Below the pieces are notes generated by a model that saw only the letters and a list, made by a program, of their open reading frames with translations, was not told where the DNA came from and did no database searches. Shown here piece by piece: positions 1 through 9,137 of a stretch of 64,000 nt of DNA (positions are counted from its first letter, which is position 1; every line of letters begins with the position of its first letter). Both the position numbers and the translations under genes were made by a program. This stretch comes from JAFDZV01 sp964455525 (GTDB lineage: Bacteria > Bacteroidota > Ignavibacteria > OLB7), in the NCBI GenBank assembly GCA_964455525.1, contig CAYVWR010000005.1:186001-250000 (forward strand). Direction: 5' to 3'.

Positions 1-1
1 C

Positions 2-175
2 CCGGAGTTGTATCGGCTGCGGGAAATTGGTGAATATCGTGCCGAACATGGCTTTCCTGATAGGATAGATCGGTGGCCCGAAATTATATGGCCGGAACAT
101 TTCCATCTATCGGGTGGTAAGGTCCCTGTGTTCTGTGTGTGCCTGCAACATACTTACAATCCTTTAGCGCGCTAA
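2..175 (+). CDS. C-terminal end of an unidentified protein (5' truncated)
   Basis: An open frame enters from the left edge and stops with TAA at 173-175, giving the last 57 residues of a protein. It is rich in His, Trp and aromatic residues (RWPEIIWPEHFHL) and ends in HTYNPLAR. No family was recognised. It lies 400 bases upstream of the T6SS locus on the same strand, so it could be an unrelated neighbour or an accessory protein of the locus. The reading frame is the only evidence, and the upstream part is outside the window. Confidence 0.5.
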   Translation, partial: PELYRLREIGEYRAEHGFPDRIDRWPEIIWPEHFHLSGGKVPVFCVCLQHTYNPLAR

Positions 176-581
176 TATGTATGGAGCAATACATGTCATG
201 CGCTAGCTGTGTGTGATCGGCCATGATCGCGATATAGTTCTGGCAAGGTAGTATGGCGAGTGCAGGATGTCCTGCTTGTATGGGGTGGAGAGATTTTGTT
301 TGGTCCGTAGCCGCCAATGGAATTGTGTGTGATTTGCCACGATGTGGATGGGTAGTGTCGTCTGCTGAATAATAAACGGTGTGTGTGAATATAGATTCCC
401 CGATCTATAACGGTAGAAGACAAGATCCCAAACGTCGCCGAATAATACATCCACAAAAACGCATTTCTATATTATCCGCCATACGCATAGTGCCATGCGT
501 ATTATCGCATAAGATCGTAGTGGCGGGGCGCTGCCATTGTATGCATGGGATCGGATATCAGAGCCTTTTAAACGGAAGACG
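176..581. other. Intergenic region upstream of the T6SS locus
   Basis: About 400 bases with no convincing gene; the short frames on both strands lack family resemblance and ribosome sites. It is more AT-rich than its surroundings, especially 361-520. It is the only sizeable non-coding stretch ahead of tssK, so it probably carries the main T6SS promoter. I could not place -35/-10 elements with confidence. It includes the inverted repeat at 481-502. Confidence 0.5.
481..502. promoter_or_regulatory. Inverted repeat, possible operator of the T6SS locus
   Basis: ATACGCAT and ATGCGTAT form perfect 8-bp arms separated by AGTGCC, 80 bases before the tssK start. The symmetry is visible directly. A role as a regulator binding site is inferred only from its position. 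Confidence 0.3.
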
Positions 582-1919
582 ATGATAATTGAAGGTCAGA
601 TACTCCCTGACGCCATTCAGTGGCATGAGGGGATGCTTCTTGTACCGCAGCATTTTCAGCAGATGTCGTTGCGATACGAGTCGCTTCTACATTATCATAC
701 CATGCTGGTTGCCCCATTTCACTGGGGGGTACGGAGGATGGTCTACGATCCATCGCTGCTTGTGGGCGGGATCTTCCGGTTGCGAGAGATCGAAGCTGTA
801 ATGCCGGATGGGCTGCTTGTATCGTTGCTGGACGGCGATGCTCACGATGTACAGCTCGATCTCACCCAGTTCATTGACCAGATGAGACAAGGGCCGGTTA
901 CGATCCATCTGGCCGTTGTCGCACGCCGCCCCGCCATGGCCGCGCAGAACGGCAATGAACAGGCGCGCTATCGCTCCACATCAGGCGATGATGTGGTCGA
1001 CGAAAACACCGGGGATGGCTGGGTGCAGATCCCACGTCTCATCCCACGGCTTGTGCTGATCGCCGGTGATAGCCCACCATCGCGCTATATCTCGTTCCCG
1101 GTCGCGAAGATCGCCTATAGAAGCGATCTCTTCATGGTTACCGACTACATTCCTCCCACTCTTGTCGTTCCTCTGCAATCGGATCTCGGCCTGCTCTGTT
1201 CGCGTATTGCCCAGTTGCTCCGTGAAAAGGCCACATTTCTTGCCGAGGAGATCCGGTCCCACGAGTACGATATGGGGTCGGCGCTCGTTCTGGAGAACAC
1301 TTCCAAGATTCAGAGCCTGGTCGAAGGGCTTCCTACCATCGAGGCGCATCTTTATACCGGAGTTTCCCATCCCTTCGCACTGTATCATTCCCTCTGCCTT
1401 ATTGCCGGCCATGTGGCCACGCTTGGCAGAGCGCGCGTGCCGCCGGTCTTTGCCCCGTACGACCATAATAACCTTCGCGCGACATTCGCCTCGGTACACG
1501 AGTATATCGTCAGGATGATCGAGGAAGGTATTCATGAGTCGTTCCTGCGGCTGCCGTTTATGTTTGGCAGCGGGATCTTCTTCCGTATGATCGACCGGGC
1601 ATGGGTTGCAAAGAAAACCCTGCTGATCGGCGTGCGCGGGAAGAACAAGGTGAAGGAAAAACAGGTGATGGCATGGATGGAAGAGGTGCTGATCGGCTCG
1701 GAACCCACCATACGTTCACTCCGTGAGCGTCGCATTCTCGGTGCGCGAAGGCGGTACTCCGAGGCAGGCGAGAGAGATATCGTGGGTCCGGGACTGATGG
1801 CGTTTGAGATCGATGTCACGCCGGAGTTCATCCAGGGCGATCAGCCGTTGCAGATCGTGGATATGAACGGTTCCGGTGGGGTCGTGGAGGAGATCGTTCT
1901 GTTTATACCAAAGGAGTAG
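582..1919 (+). CDS. tssK: T6SS baseplate protein TssK
   Basis: A 445-residue protein of the TssK (VasE/ImpJ) family, usual length. It links the T6SS baseplate to the TssL/TssM membrane complex in the cytoplasm. The family's N-terminal signature is clear: QWHEGMLLVPQHFQQ near residues 13-27 corresponds to the WxEGMxLxPQHFQ motif. An upstream in-frame ATG at 537 would add 15 unrelated residues, so ATG 582, next to the conserved region, is preferred; a weak GGAAG lies just before it. It is the first gene of the locus, nine bases ahead of tssL, which fits co-transcription. The family call is secure. Confidence 0.95.
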   Translation: MIIEGQILPDAIQWHEGMLLVPQHFQQMSLRYESLLHYHTMLVAPFHWGVRRMVYDPSLLVGGIFRLREIEAVMPDGLLVSLLDGDAHDVQLDLTQFIDQMRQGPVTIHLAVVARRPAMAAQNGNEQARYRSTSGDDVVDENTGDGWVQIPRLIPRLVLIAGDSPPSRYISFPVAKIAYRSDLFMVTDYIPPTLVVPLQSDLGLLCSRIAQLLREKATFLAEEIRSHEYDMGSALVLENTSKIQSLVEGLPTIEAHLYTGVSHPFALYHSLCLIAGHVATLGRARVPPVFAPYDHNNLRATFASVHEYIVRMIEEGIHESFLRLPFMFGSGIFFRMIDRAWVAKKTLLIGVRGKNKVKEKQVMAWMEEVLIGSEPTIRSLRERRILGARRRYSEAGERDIVGPGLMAFEIDVTPEFIQGDQPLQIVDMNGSGGVVEEIVLFIPKE

Positions 1920-1928
1920 GTTCCCTCC

Positions 1929-2726
1929 ATGCAGATCACAATGGCCAGTACGGTCTTCGGCGATTCGATGCTGATACAGCAGTTCCGCTTCTTCTATCGT
2001 GAGGTGATCGCGCTGAAGCAGGTTGCATTGCAAAGCCCGGCGCTGGCCCTTGCCGAGGATGGGGTCCACGATATGCGCGATCGCCCGGCTGCCAATCTGG
2101 TGGGGGGGCGCCTGGCAACCTTGCTTGAGCAGCAGCAGCGCATGGCATTGCAGTTCGGTGGGGATTTCATGCTGGCTCATGAGGAGGCACGGTATGTGAT
2201 GGTGGCGCTTGCCGATGAGATATTTCTCAACATCGAGTGGGAGGGAAAGCATGCGTGGAATTTCAATCTGCTGGAGGAGAGGTTCTATACCAGCCATGTG
2301 GCCGGCGAGGTCTTCTTTGGCCGATGCGATGCGCTGATAGTTGCCATGCGCGATGCCTTGAAGGTTGAGCTGGCCAAGATCTATCTGATGGCGCTCTGCC
2401 TTGGCTTCCAGGGAAAATATCGTGGTGCCGATTCCCAGGGCGATCTGCTGCGCTATCGCCAGAGCCTGTATCAGTACATCTTCCAGGGAAGCCATCATCT
2501 GCAGGATGATCCGAAGCCTTTGTTCCCCGGGACCGAGGAACATACCGTGAGCGGCGGTGAGATGAAGCTTATGCCGCCGATTTATACTTGGGTGGTGAGA
2601 TTGCTGGCGGTTGTGGCCATTGCGCTTGTTGTGCAGCATCTGGTCTGGCACTATCTCCTGACCCCGGAGTTGTGGGAGCTTATCAATCAGATTATTGCGG
2701 CAGAGCCCGCGGGCCAGGCCAGATGA
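1929..2726 (+). CDS. tssL: T6SS membrane-complex protein TssL (DotU/IcmH family)
   Basis: A 265-residue inner-membrane protein. The cytoplasmic DotU-type helical domain covers about residues 15-195, with typical family stretches such as VALADEIF and LCLGFQGKY. A single membrane helix lies near the C terminus (about 222-245). There is no OmpA-like peptidoglycan-binding extension, so this is the short form. TssL works with TssM in the trans-envelope complex and contacts TssK. Its stop overlaps the tssM start (ATGA at 2723-2726), a sign of translational coupling. Confidence 0.95.
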   Translation: MQITMASTVFGDSMLIQQFRFFYREVIALKQVALQSPALALAEDGVHDMRDRPAANLVGGRLATLLEQQQRMALQFGGDFMLAHEEARYVMVALADEIFLNIEWEGKHAWNFNLLEERFYTSHVAGEVFFGRCDALIVAMRDALKVELAKIYLMALCLGFQGKYRGADSQGDLLRYRQSLYQYIFQGSHHLQDDPKPLFPGTEEHTVSGGEMKLMPPIYTWVVRLLAVVAIALVVQHLVWHYLLTPELWELINQIIAAEPAGQAR

Positions 2727-5700
2727 ACATCGACCCGATCACGTATCTCTGGGCTTACCCGTACGGTGGCATTGCTGCTGCGATCGTCTCGTCCATCTTT
2801 CTTTGTATTCCCGGAATGCTTGCTGTCTGGATGAGGAGGCCGTCGGCTCCATCTTCTCCTGCTCCGGGCACCATTATCAGTGCTGCCCGTTCGCAAGGCT
2901 CGCGATCCGGGGCGAGAGGGCCGAAGCCCGAGTGGGATGGGCCGAAACCCAAAGCCGCCGAGCCTCCGAAGGAGGAGACGCCGGGGGAAAAAAAGCCCAT
3001 CTGGAAGTGGAAGAGAGCGCCGAAGGATCATTCGGTGCGCGATCTGAAACGGTTCTTCCGGCATGAGATGCGCCGGTTTCGCAGTGCTGTCGGGGGGAGC
3101 AAACATCTCTACGACTATCCCTGGTTTCTGGTGCTCGGTGAGTCCGGTGCCGGAAAAACAACGCTGCTGAAGAATAGTCGGCAATATCCCTGGTCGGCAC
3201 CGCTGGCGGAGAAGTATCCGGGGGAGGCACTCTGTGCATGGTGGTGCTCCGACGAGGCCATCATGCTCGACATCGGAGGGGAACTGGTGCTCCGTGCCGA
3301 TGGCACAAGCAACGCCAAGGGATGGGATGCGCTGATGGGATTGCTCCAGCGTTATCGCTACCAGCGCCCGATCGATGGTCTGGTGCTGGCGATCCCGGCC
3401 ACCGATCTGGTGGGGCCGCTGAAGCTCTCCTGCGATGAGCTTGCCAGGAAGGGGACACTGATCCAGGCCAAGCTTCATGCCATCGAACGCCGCCTCGGCA
3501 TGCGTGTTCCGGTGTATCCGGTGGTTACCAAGTGCGATCTGGTGGTTGGCTTTGCAAGCTTCTGCGCTGGCCTTCCGGCCGATCGGCGCGATGAGATGTT
3601 CGGCTGGTCGAACCCCTATACCCTTGAAGCCGGATACTCGCCCCGGTGGATCGAGGAGGCGTTCAATTCGATCTCGTCGGTGCTTTATCCGGCTCAGTTC
3701 GAGATGTTCTCGGAGCTGCCGATCGGCGCCGATGGGGACCAGCTTTTCCAGTTCCCGATCGAGTTCCAGGCGCTGAGCGAGGGGCTTGCAAGCTATCTCG
3801 ATCATCTCTTCAAGCCTTCCGGTGACGATCGCAATGCGCTGATGGTGCGAGGGATCTATTGGGTTGGCGATGCCAGGCCGCCGGAGCCGGAGATCGCATC
3901 TGTACCGGCCGCAGCTTCCGATATGGCCGGCCCAGATGGCGCGCCGATGGCCGGGCCGGTCCCGGCCAAGGAAGCAGCCGAAGAGACTGCGGCGATGCTG
4001 CCGGAGCGGGATCTCTGCTTTGTGCGAGGATTGATCGAACGGAAGGTGGTTGCCGAGCATACCGTGGCCGTGCCGGTCGCCGATCGTGGGTTCTCCAGAA
4101 ATTGGGGCAAACGCCTGGTGCAGTGGGGCATCGCGGTGATTCTGCTGCTGGGCGTGCTGGCGGCCTTGCTGGAGTACCCACGGCTTAAGCGCTCCGAGGC
4201 CGAGATCCATACGGTGCTCGATACCATCAGCGCCAATATGGCGCAGGCCAGGGATGGAAGAGGGATTGATCGGAGCGATTATGCCCGCTTCGCCCAGAAT
4301 CTTCTCGATGGCGTCTATCGGATCGATAGCAGCCGGATGATCTCGGTGCTCTTCCCCAGCTCCTGGGTAAGCCCGCTGCATGGAGAGATGCGCAATGCGA
4401 TGGTGGTTGCCTACGACTCGATCATCCTTAAGGGGATGCGGGCACAGCTTGAGGAGAAGACGAAGAACCTGAGGCGCTTCCGTACCATCAGCGAACCTGC
4501 CGCCGGGGAGGCCGATCTGGTCTATGCGATCGAGAACACGCCGGAGTTCAGAAGCTTGCGGATCTTCACCAACGAGCTGATCGCCATCGAGCAGCATGCC
4601 ACGATGTTCAACGATCTTCGCCGCTCCGGCCGGTTGAAAGATGTGATAGAGCTTATCCGCTATCTGTTCGGTCGGGAACTACCGCCGGACTTTCTGGAGA
4701 AGTCGCAGTATTACCGTCGGATGCTTGGTTATGGGCATTCGGAACAGTTCGATCCCGAGCCTTTCCGCGGAGAGATCCTTGCGACGGTCGATATCCTGAT
4801 AGAGCGCCTCAGGCAGCGCGTGTTCATGCGGAATGTGGTGCTCTCCAACATCCGGCTGATTAATGCCGATATGGCATATCTGGTCGCCACCGGCGGCAAT
4901 GATTTCGAGAGCGTCCGGCGCACTGGCGTGTTGCGAGGGAGGATACTGACGCTGAAAAACGCGCTGCTCGATCCGGCGACCTCCTGGATCAGCAAGCCGA
5001 ACTTCGAGCCTGATTCCGCCTTGAGGATGCTGATGAGCGATATCGATGGGTCGAGCTATCTGCATCCAGGCCTTACGCAGGAAAGGCTAGGGGAGAAGTT
5101 CCTAAGCTCGTGCGAGCAGACCTTTCAAGGGCTGAAGCAGGATATCAGAAACGAGACAAGCACGGTCATAGGAGGGGGCGTTGTCGAGACAGAGATCGCC
5201 AGCGGGGCATTTGTGCTCTCGCCGACGATCGATACGCTACAGGAGGCTATCGGGTCGCTTCTGGCGCAGAAGTTCATGCGTGCCCGCCAGCGTGGCAGCA
5301 TCACCCAGAAACGGGGCCGGGGCACACGGCTGATGTGGAATGGTGAGAATCTCGCCTCGGCGGCAAAACTCCAGGATGCCTTTGTGCTCTTCGCCGATGA
5401 TGGCCTCTTCAAATTCCCGGATCGCCTTCAGACACCTGCCTGGAATATGGGGCGGATAGGGCTTGAGGGGACCATGATCGAGCTGGTCGAGATGTCGCAA
5501 CGGGTCGAGCCAAGCAACGGCGATCTTGAGGATATCCAGCGCGAGATCGGCAATATCCAGAACGCGGCTCCAAGCCTTCTGGCGATTCTTCGATTGTTCG
5601 ATCAGCACCAGCTTCGTGGCTATGGCGAGTTGCAACGCGCCCTGCGCGCACAGGGAGAGGGCATTCTGGATGATCTTACCCGGCTGCGCAACAATAGCGG

Positions 5701-6985
5701 GCTGTACTCGATCCCCGAGGAGAAACTGCTCGCCTGGGGAAAAAATCCGGTGGAACCGGCCGGGGTCGCCTTGCTCGATGCGCCGGATGATGCAGCCTTG
5801 CAGGACCGTCTGGGAGCCTGGCGTGAGCAGGTGCGCAAGCTTGCCACAGTTGGTGGTGAGCCGGTGCTCGATTTCCTCGATAAGATCGGCGGCAGCTACT
5901 CGGATCGGGGGACCGAATGGCGAAAGATCGTGGGAGAGATTCATCGCTACGATGACAAGGTGATGCGCAATTCCCTTTCATCGCTGGAGGAGCTGTACCT
6001 CGATCTTAACAATATTACCGAGGAGAACTACAGGGAAAAGCTGGTGAAAAAAGGGACCGGCGACTATTTCCTTGAACGTCGTGAGTCGCTTCGCAGTCGC
6101 CTGTACGCGATTTTCTCCTCGATTATCCTGCATCGCGTGCGCAGCCGCTATGACGAATTGCGCCAGGCGTTCAATAACGATCTCCGTGCGACGCTCCCTT
6201 TTGCCGATTTCCGCGATCGCTCGGTGCGGCACTCGGCAACGCTCGATGAGGTGCGCGGTTACTTCCAGCTCCTTGACCAGTTTGTCTCGCGCGATCAGGA
6301 GATATGGAGGCAATGGGGCGATCGTGATTACGATCCCGATTACCGTCCCGCCTACCGCTTCCTTGATTCGATGATTAAGGTGCGGACCTTCTTCTCGCAG
6401 ATTCTGAAGAACGATCCCGACCGGCCCACCGCGTTTACGATCGATGTGGAGTTCCGGGCGAACGTCCCCAAGGAGGTCGATGCCAGGAATATCATCGACT
6501 GGAGGCTGAGAGTGGGAGATGACGTTCTTTCGATCCAGGAGGCGATCAGGCAGGGAAAACCTCTGCGTACGCTCTGGCGTGTTGGCGACCGTATCCAGCT
6601 TACCCTGCGCTGGGCGAAAAACTCTCCGATCGTCCCAAATGCTGTGCTGCTGGGCAACGGGGTGGTGCAGGCCGATAGCCAGACGGTTGTCTATTCCTTC
6701 AACGATAAGGATTGGGCGCTCTTTCATCTGCTTAGCGTGCATCGAGCGCCCCAGGAACATCTGGCGAAGAATGTCCAGCCGCAGGTGCTGGAATTCCTTG
6801 TGCAGCCGATGGTCAAGGTCTGGTCGAAAGATGATGTCCCGGTGAACTCGACATCGGTCGATGAGCCTACACGTGCGTTCATCCGAATCGGGGTGCTCGC
6901 CGAGAATCGCAAGGAGAGCATGCAGGTGCCGGTGTTCCCAACTGCCCAGGCCCCGCCTCTGCCACCATATCGGGAGAGACGGTAA
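2723..6985 (+). CDS. tssM: T6SS membrane-complex protein TssM (IcmF family)
   Basis: A 1,420-residue IcmF/TssM protein, somewhat longer than common homologues (about 1,100-1,300). Near the N terminus lies a hydrophobic membrane segment (about 13-36), then a Pro/Ala-rich linker and a cytoplasmic NTPase-like domain with an intact Walker A motif GESGAGKT at residues 139-146. A further transmembrane helix lies near residue 475, followed by a long, mainly helical periplasmic region. TssM spans the inner membrane and normally joins TssL to the outer-membrane lipoprotein TssJ, for which no gene is visible here. The ATG overlaps the tssL stop codon. Confidence 0.95.
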   Translation: MNIDPITYLWAYPYGGIAAAIVSSIFLCIPGMLAVWMRRPSAPSSPAPGTIISAARSQGSRSGARGPKPEWDGPKPKAAEPPKEETPGEKKPIWKWKRAPKDHSVRDLKRFFRHEMRRFRSAVGGSKHLYDYPWFLVLGESGAGKTTLLKNSRQYPWSAPLAEKYPGEALCAWWCSDEAIMLDIGGELVLRADGTSNAKGWDALMGLLQRYRYQRPIDGLVLAIPATDLVGPLKLSCDELARKGTLIQAKLHAIERRLGMRVPVYPVVTKCDLVVGFASFCAGLPADRRDEMFGWSNPYTLEAGYSPRWIEEAFNSISSVLYPAQFEMFSELPIGADGDQLFQFPIEFQALSEGLASYLDHLFKPSGDDRNALMVRGIYWVGDARPPEPEIASVPAAASDMAGPDGAPMAGPVPAKEAAEETAAMLPERDLCFVRGLIERKVVAEHTVAVPVADRGFSRNWGKRLVQWGIAVILLLGVLAALLEYPRLKRSEAEIHTVLDTISANMAQARDGRGIDRSDYARFAQNLLDGVYRIDSSRMISVLFPSSWVSPLHGEMRNAMVVAYDSIILKGMRAQLEEKTKNLRRFRTISEPAAGEADLVYAIENTPEFRSLRIFTNELIAIEQHATMFNDLRRSGRLKDVIELIRYLFGRELPPDFLEKSQYYRRMLGYGHSEQFDPEPFRGEILATVDILIERLRQRVFMRNVVLSNIRLINADMAYLVATGGNDFESVRRTGVLRGRILTLKNALLDPATSWISKPNFEPDSALRMLMSDIDGSSYLHPGLTQERLGEKFLSSCEQTFQGLKQDIRNETSTVIGGGVVETEIASGAFVLSPTIDTLQEAIGSLLAQKFMRARQRGSITQKRGRGTRLMWNGENLASAAKLQDAFVLFADDGLFKFPDRLQTPAWNMGRIGLEGTMIELVEMSQRVEPSNGDLEDIQREIGNIQNAAPSLLAILRLFDQHQLRGYGELQRALRAQGEGILDDLTRLRNNSGLYSIPEEKLLAWGKNPVEPAGVALLDAPDDAALQDRLGAWREQVRKLATVGGEPVLDFLDKIGGSYSDRGTEWRKIVGEIHRYDDKVMRNSLSSLEELYLDLNNITEENYREKLVKKGTGDYFLERRESLRSRLYAIFSSIILHRVRSRYDELRQAFNNDLRATLPFADFRDRSVRHSATLDEVRGYFQLLDQFVSRDQEIWRQWGDRDYDPDYRPAYRFLDSMIKVRTFFSQILKNDPDRPTAFTIDVEFRANVPKEVDARNIIDWRLRVGDDVLSIQEAIRQGKPLRTLWRVGDRIQLTLRWAKNSPIVPNAVLLGNGVVQADSQTVVYSFNDKDWALFHLLSVHRAPQEHLAKNVQPQVLEFLVQPMVKVWSKDDVPVNSTSVDEPTRAFIRIGVLAENRKESMQVPVFPTAQAPPLPPYRERR

Positions 6986-7123
6986 GAACCGGTGCGGCGT
7001 GGGTTGCTGTAGCGTGCGGGCATGCCGGGAAACGAGGAGATGATCTGTAGCCGGTTGGGCCGCGGTTTCGGAGTCAGTGGGCCACGGCTACCGTGGCGAT
7101 ATACGTACGAAAGGGTTACGATA

Positions 7124-8251
7124 ATGCAGCAGGACGAACTGGAAATGATTCTTGCACCGATATCGCAGGAGGTTCCCGCCGGGAACGATCTGCGGTTCGA
7201 GGAAGCCTACGACTGCATTCAGGAGGCACGTCGGGAGGATGATGCAAGCCTGGCGCAGGGCATATGGCAGACCACACTGAAGCGGGCCGATTGGGATACG
7301 GTGGAGCGGACGGCGCTCGACGTGCTTCAGAATCGCTCCAAGGATCTTCAGGTTGCCATCTGGCTGCTGGAGGCACGAGTGTCCCTGTATGGCTATGCAG
7401 GCTTCCGCTCCGGTATGCGGGTGATAAATGCTCTCTGCGATGCGTATTGGGAGGATCTGTATCCACAGCCCGATGATGGCGATCTGGAGCATCGTTTCTC
7501 GCCGATCGAGTGGATGAATGAAAGGCTCGGCCCACGCATCAAAAGCATCGCAATCACCAGGCCCACCTCGGAAGATCACTCCCGGTATTCGTGGGCCGAT
7601 CTTGAGCTGGCACGGCGGCTCGAAAATGCTGCCAGAAAAGATCCTTCGGTTCTTCAACAGAAAAATCCTGAGAGCCGTGTAACGATGGCGCAGTTCGATG
7701 CAAGCACAATGCACACCCCCGATCCCTTCTTTATCTCGCTCCAGGAGGATCTGGCCGGATGCATGGCCGAGATCGATGGCTTCATCGCCCTGCTCCGTGG
7801 GCGGTGTGGCAACAATGCGCCGAGCCTTGCAAAGCTCCGGGCTGTTCTCTCAAGCGTGAGCGATCACGCCACGATGGTGATGCGTATGCGACAAGGAGAC
7901 TCCGGGGAGCCGGAATTTCCGGCTTCCGGCCCGCTAACCGATGCGGCGGCGGATGGGGGCACATCGGCAATCGCCGATGAACCATCGGCGGTTCCGGCCG
8001 ATGAGGCCATGCCTCCCCCTGCACGAAATCCCGGTGACCTTCGCAGTCGGCATGATGCCTATGCCATGCTTTCTACGATCGCCGATTATCTGATGAAGAT
8101 CGAGCCTCATAGCCCGACCCCCTATCTGATCCGGCGTGCGGTACGCTGGGGCAACATGTCTCTGACTGCGCTGCTACAGGAGCTTATGGAGGAGGGGGGC
8201 AGCCTTTCCGATATCTATCGGCTGCTCGGGATCGGGGAACGGGAGCCATAG
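7124..8251 (+). CDS. tssA: T6SS protein TssA (ImpA family)
   Basis: A 375-residue TssA protein. The N-terminal ImpA_N domain is recognisable by PISQEVPAGNDLRFEEAYD near residues 8-26 and by a following helical region with a DWDTVE segment. A low-complexity Ala/Pro linker (about 265-305) leads to a C-terminal helical domain. TssA caps or primes sheath-tube assembly from the baseplate. The frame is open further upstream, but ATG 7124 has AAGGG eight bases ahead and sits directly before the conserved domain. It follows tssM by 138 bases. Confidence 0.9.
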   Translation: MQQDELEMILAPISQEVPAGNDLRFEEAYDCIQEARREDDASLAQGIWQTTLKRADWDTVERTALDVLQNRSKDLQVAIWLLEARVSLYGYAGFRSGMRVINALCDAYWEDLYPQPDDGDLEHRFSPIEWMNERLGPRIKSIAITRPTSEDHSRYSWADLELARRLENAARKDPSVLQQKNPESRVTMAQFDASTMHTPDPFFISLQEDLAGCMAEIDGFIALLRGRCGNNAPSLAKLRAVLSSVSDHATMVMRMRQGDSGEPEFPASGPLTDAAADGGTSAIADEPSAVPADEAMPPPARNPGDLRSRHDAYAMLSTIADYLMKIEPHSPTPYLIRRAVRWGNMSLTALLQELMEEGGSLSDIYRLLGIGEREP

Positions 8252-8618
8252 CTCCGGTGAGCCGTAGCCGGTGCATCACCGTTTTGTACATGCGCGCAAT
8301 ACAGCCACGGCGCTTATGCCGATGGCTGTTATGACGGCCGTGAGATCCGGCGTGCGCGTACGTACATGTCCGCATCCCTCCGCTCCGGTTCCGGCGCAGG
8401 CCGGATACAAGGCTTCCCCCCAGGGCCTGGATATGAGCAGAGCCGCGGCCATGGTCCGGCATCAGTGAGCCTGATGCGGCCTGGTCGCCTTGCGTGTTAT
8501 ATCGTTCACAACAATCACAGCATGAGTGTGCCGCTGTTTTGCGGGGTATCCGGCCCCGCGTCGGCGCCAGAGCATCATGTGCATTCAGTAAACCGTCATC
8601 GCAACAGGAGAGAAGATC
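8252..8618. other. Gap between tssA and tssB
   Basis: 367 bases without a supportable gene inside the otherwise compact T6SS operon. The composition stays GC-rich, with short GC-rich self-complementary stretches but no clear intrinsic terminator. A second promoter for the tail genes (tssB onwards) would fit here. Only the AGGAGA ribosome site of tssB at the right end is clear. Confidence 0.4.
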
Positions 8619-9137
8619 ATGGCAGAGAGCACCCAGCATAAGCTGGACCGTGTCAGGCCACCAAGGGTCCAGATTACCTACGACGTACATACCGGCGGTG
8701 CCATCGAGATGAAGGAGTTACCCTTCGTCGTCGGAATCTTGAGCGATCTGGCCGGGAAGCCAAGCGAGCCGTTGCCGAGGCTGAAGGATCGCAAGTTCAT
8801 CAACCTCGACCGCGACAATTTCAACGATGTGATGGGGGCCATCGCCCCGCGCCTTGCGCTTCGCGTTGATAATAAGCTTACCGAGGACTCCGATGCCCAA
8901 CTGAACGTTGAGTTGAATTTCAGCTCGATGGATGACTTCAATCCGATCAACATCGTACAGCAGGTGGAGCCGCTGCGCAAGCTCTATGAGACGCGCCAGC
9001 GCCTGACCGATCTTCTGGCGAAACTGGATGGCAACGATGCGCTCGATGCGCTCCTTCAGGATATCATCGGCAATACCGACGGGTTGAACCAATTAAAAGC
9101 AACGATAGGAGGAAATGGCGATGGCCAAGAAAACTGA
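8619..9137 (+). CDS. tssB: T6SS contractile sheath small subunit TssB (VipA)
   Basis: A 172-residue sheath subunit with the TssB/VipA signature: an RPPRVQITYDV strand, then MKELPFVVGILSDLAG and FINLDRDNFNDVM. TssB and TssC polymerise into the cytoplasmic contractile sheath that drives Hcp and VgrG outward. A good AGGAGA lies before the ATG. The 3' end overlaps the tssC start, as is common for this pair. Confidence 0.97.
   Translation: MAESTQHKLDRVRPPRVQITYDVHTGGAIEMKELPFVVGILSDLAGKPSEPLPRLKDRKFINLDRDNFNDVMGAIAPRLALRVDNKLTEDSDAQLNVELNFSSMDDFNPINIVQQVEPLRKLYETRQRLTDLLAKLDGNDALDALLQDIIGNTDGLNQLKATIGGNGDGQEN

Noticed and set aside
2687..4597. A 636-codon minus-strand open frame opposite tssM
   Set aside because: Antisense shadow of a secure gene; low-complexity composition, no ribosome site and no recognisable domain.
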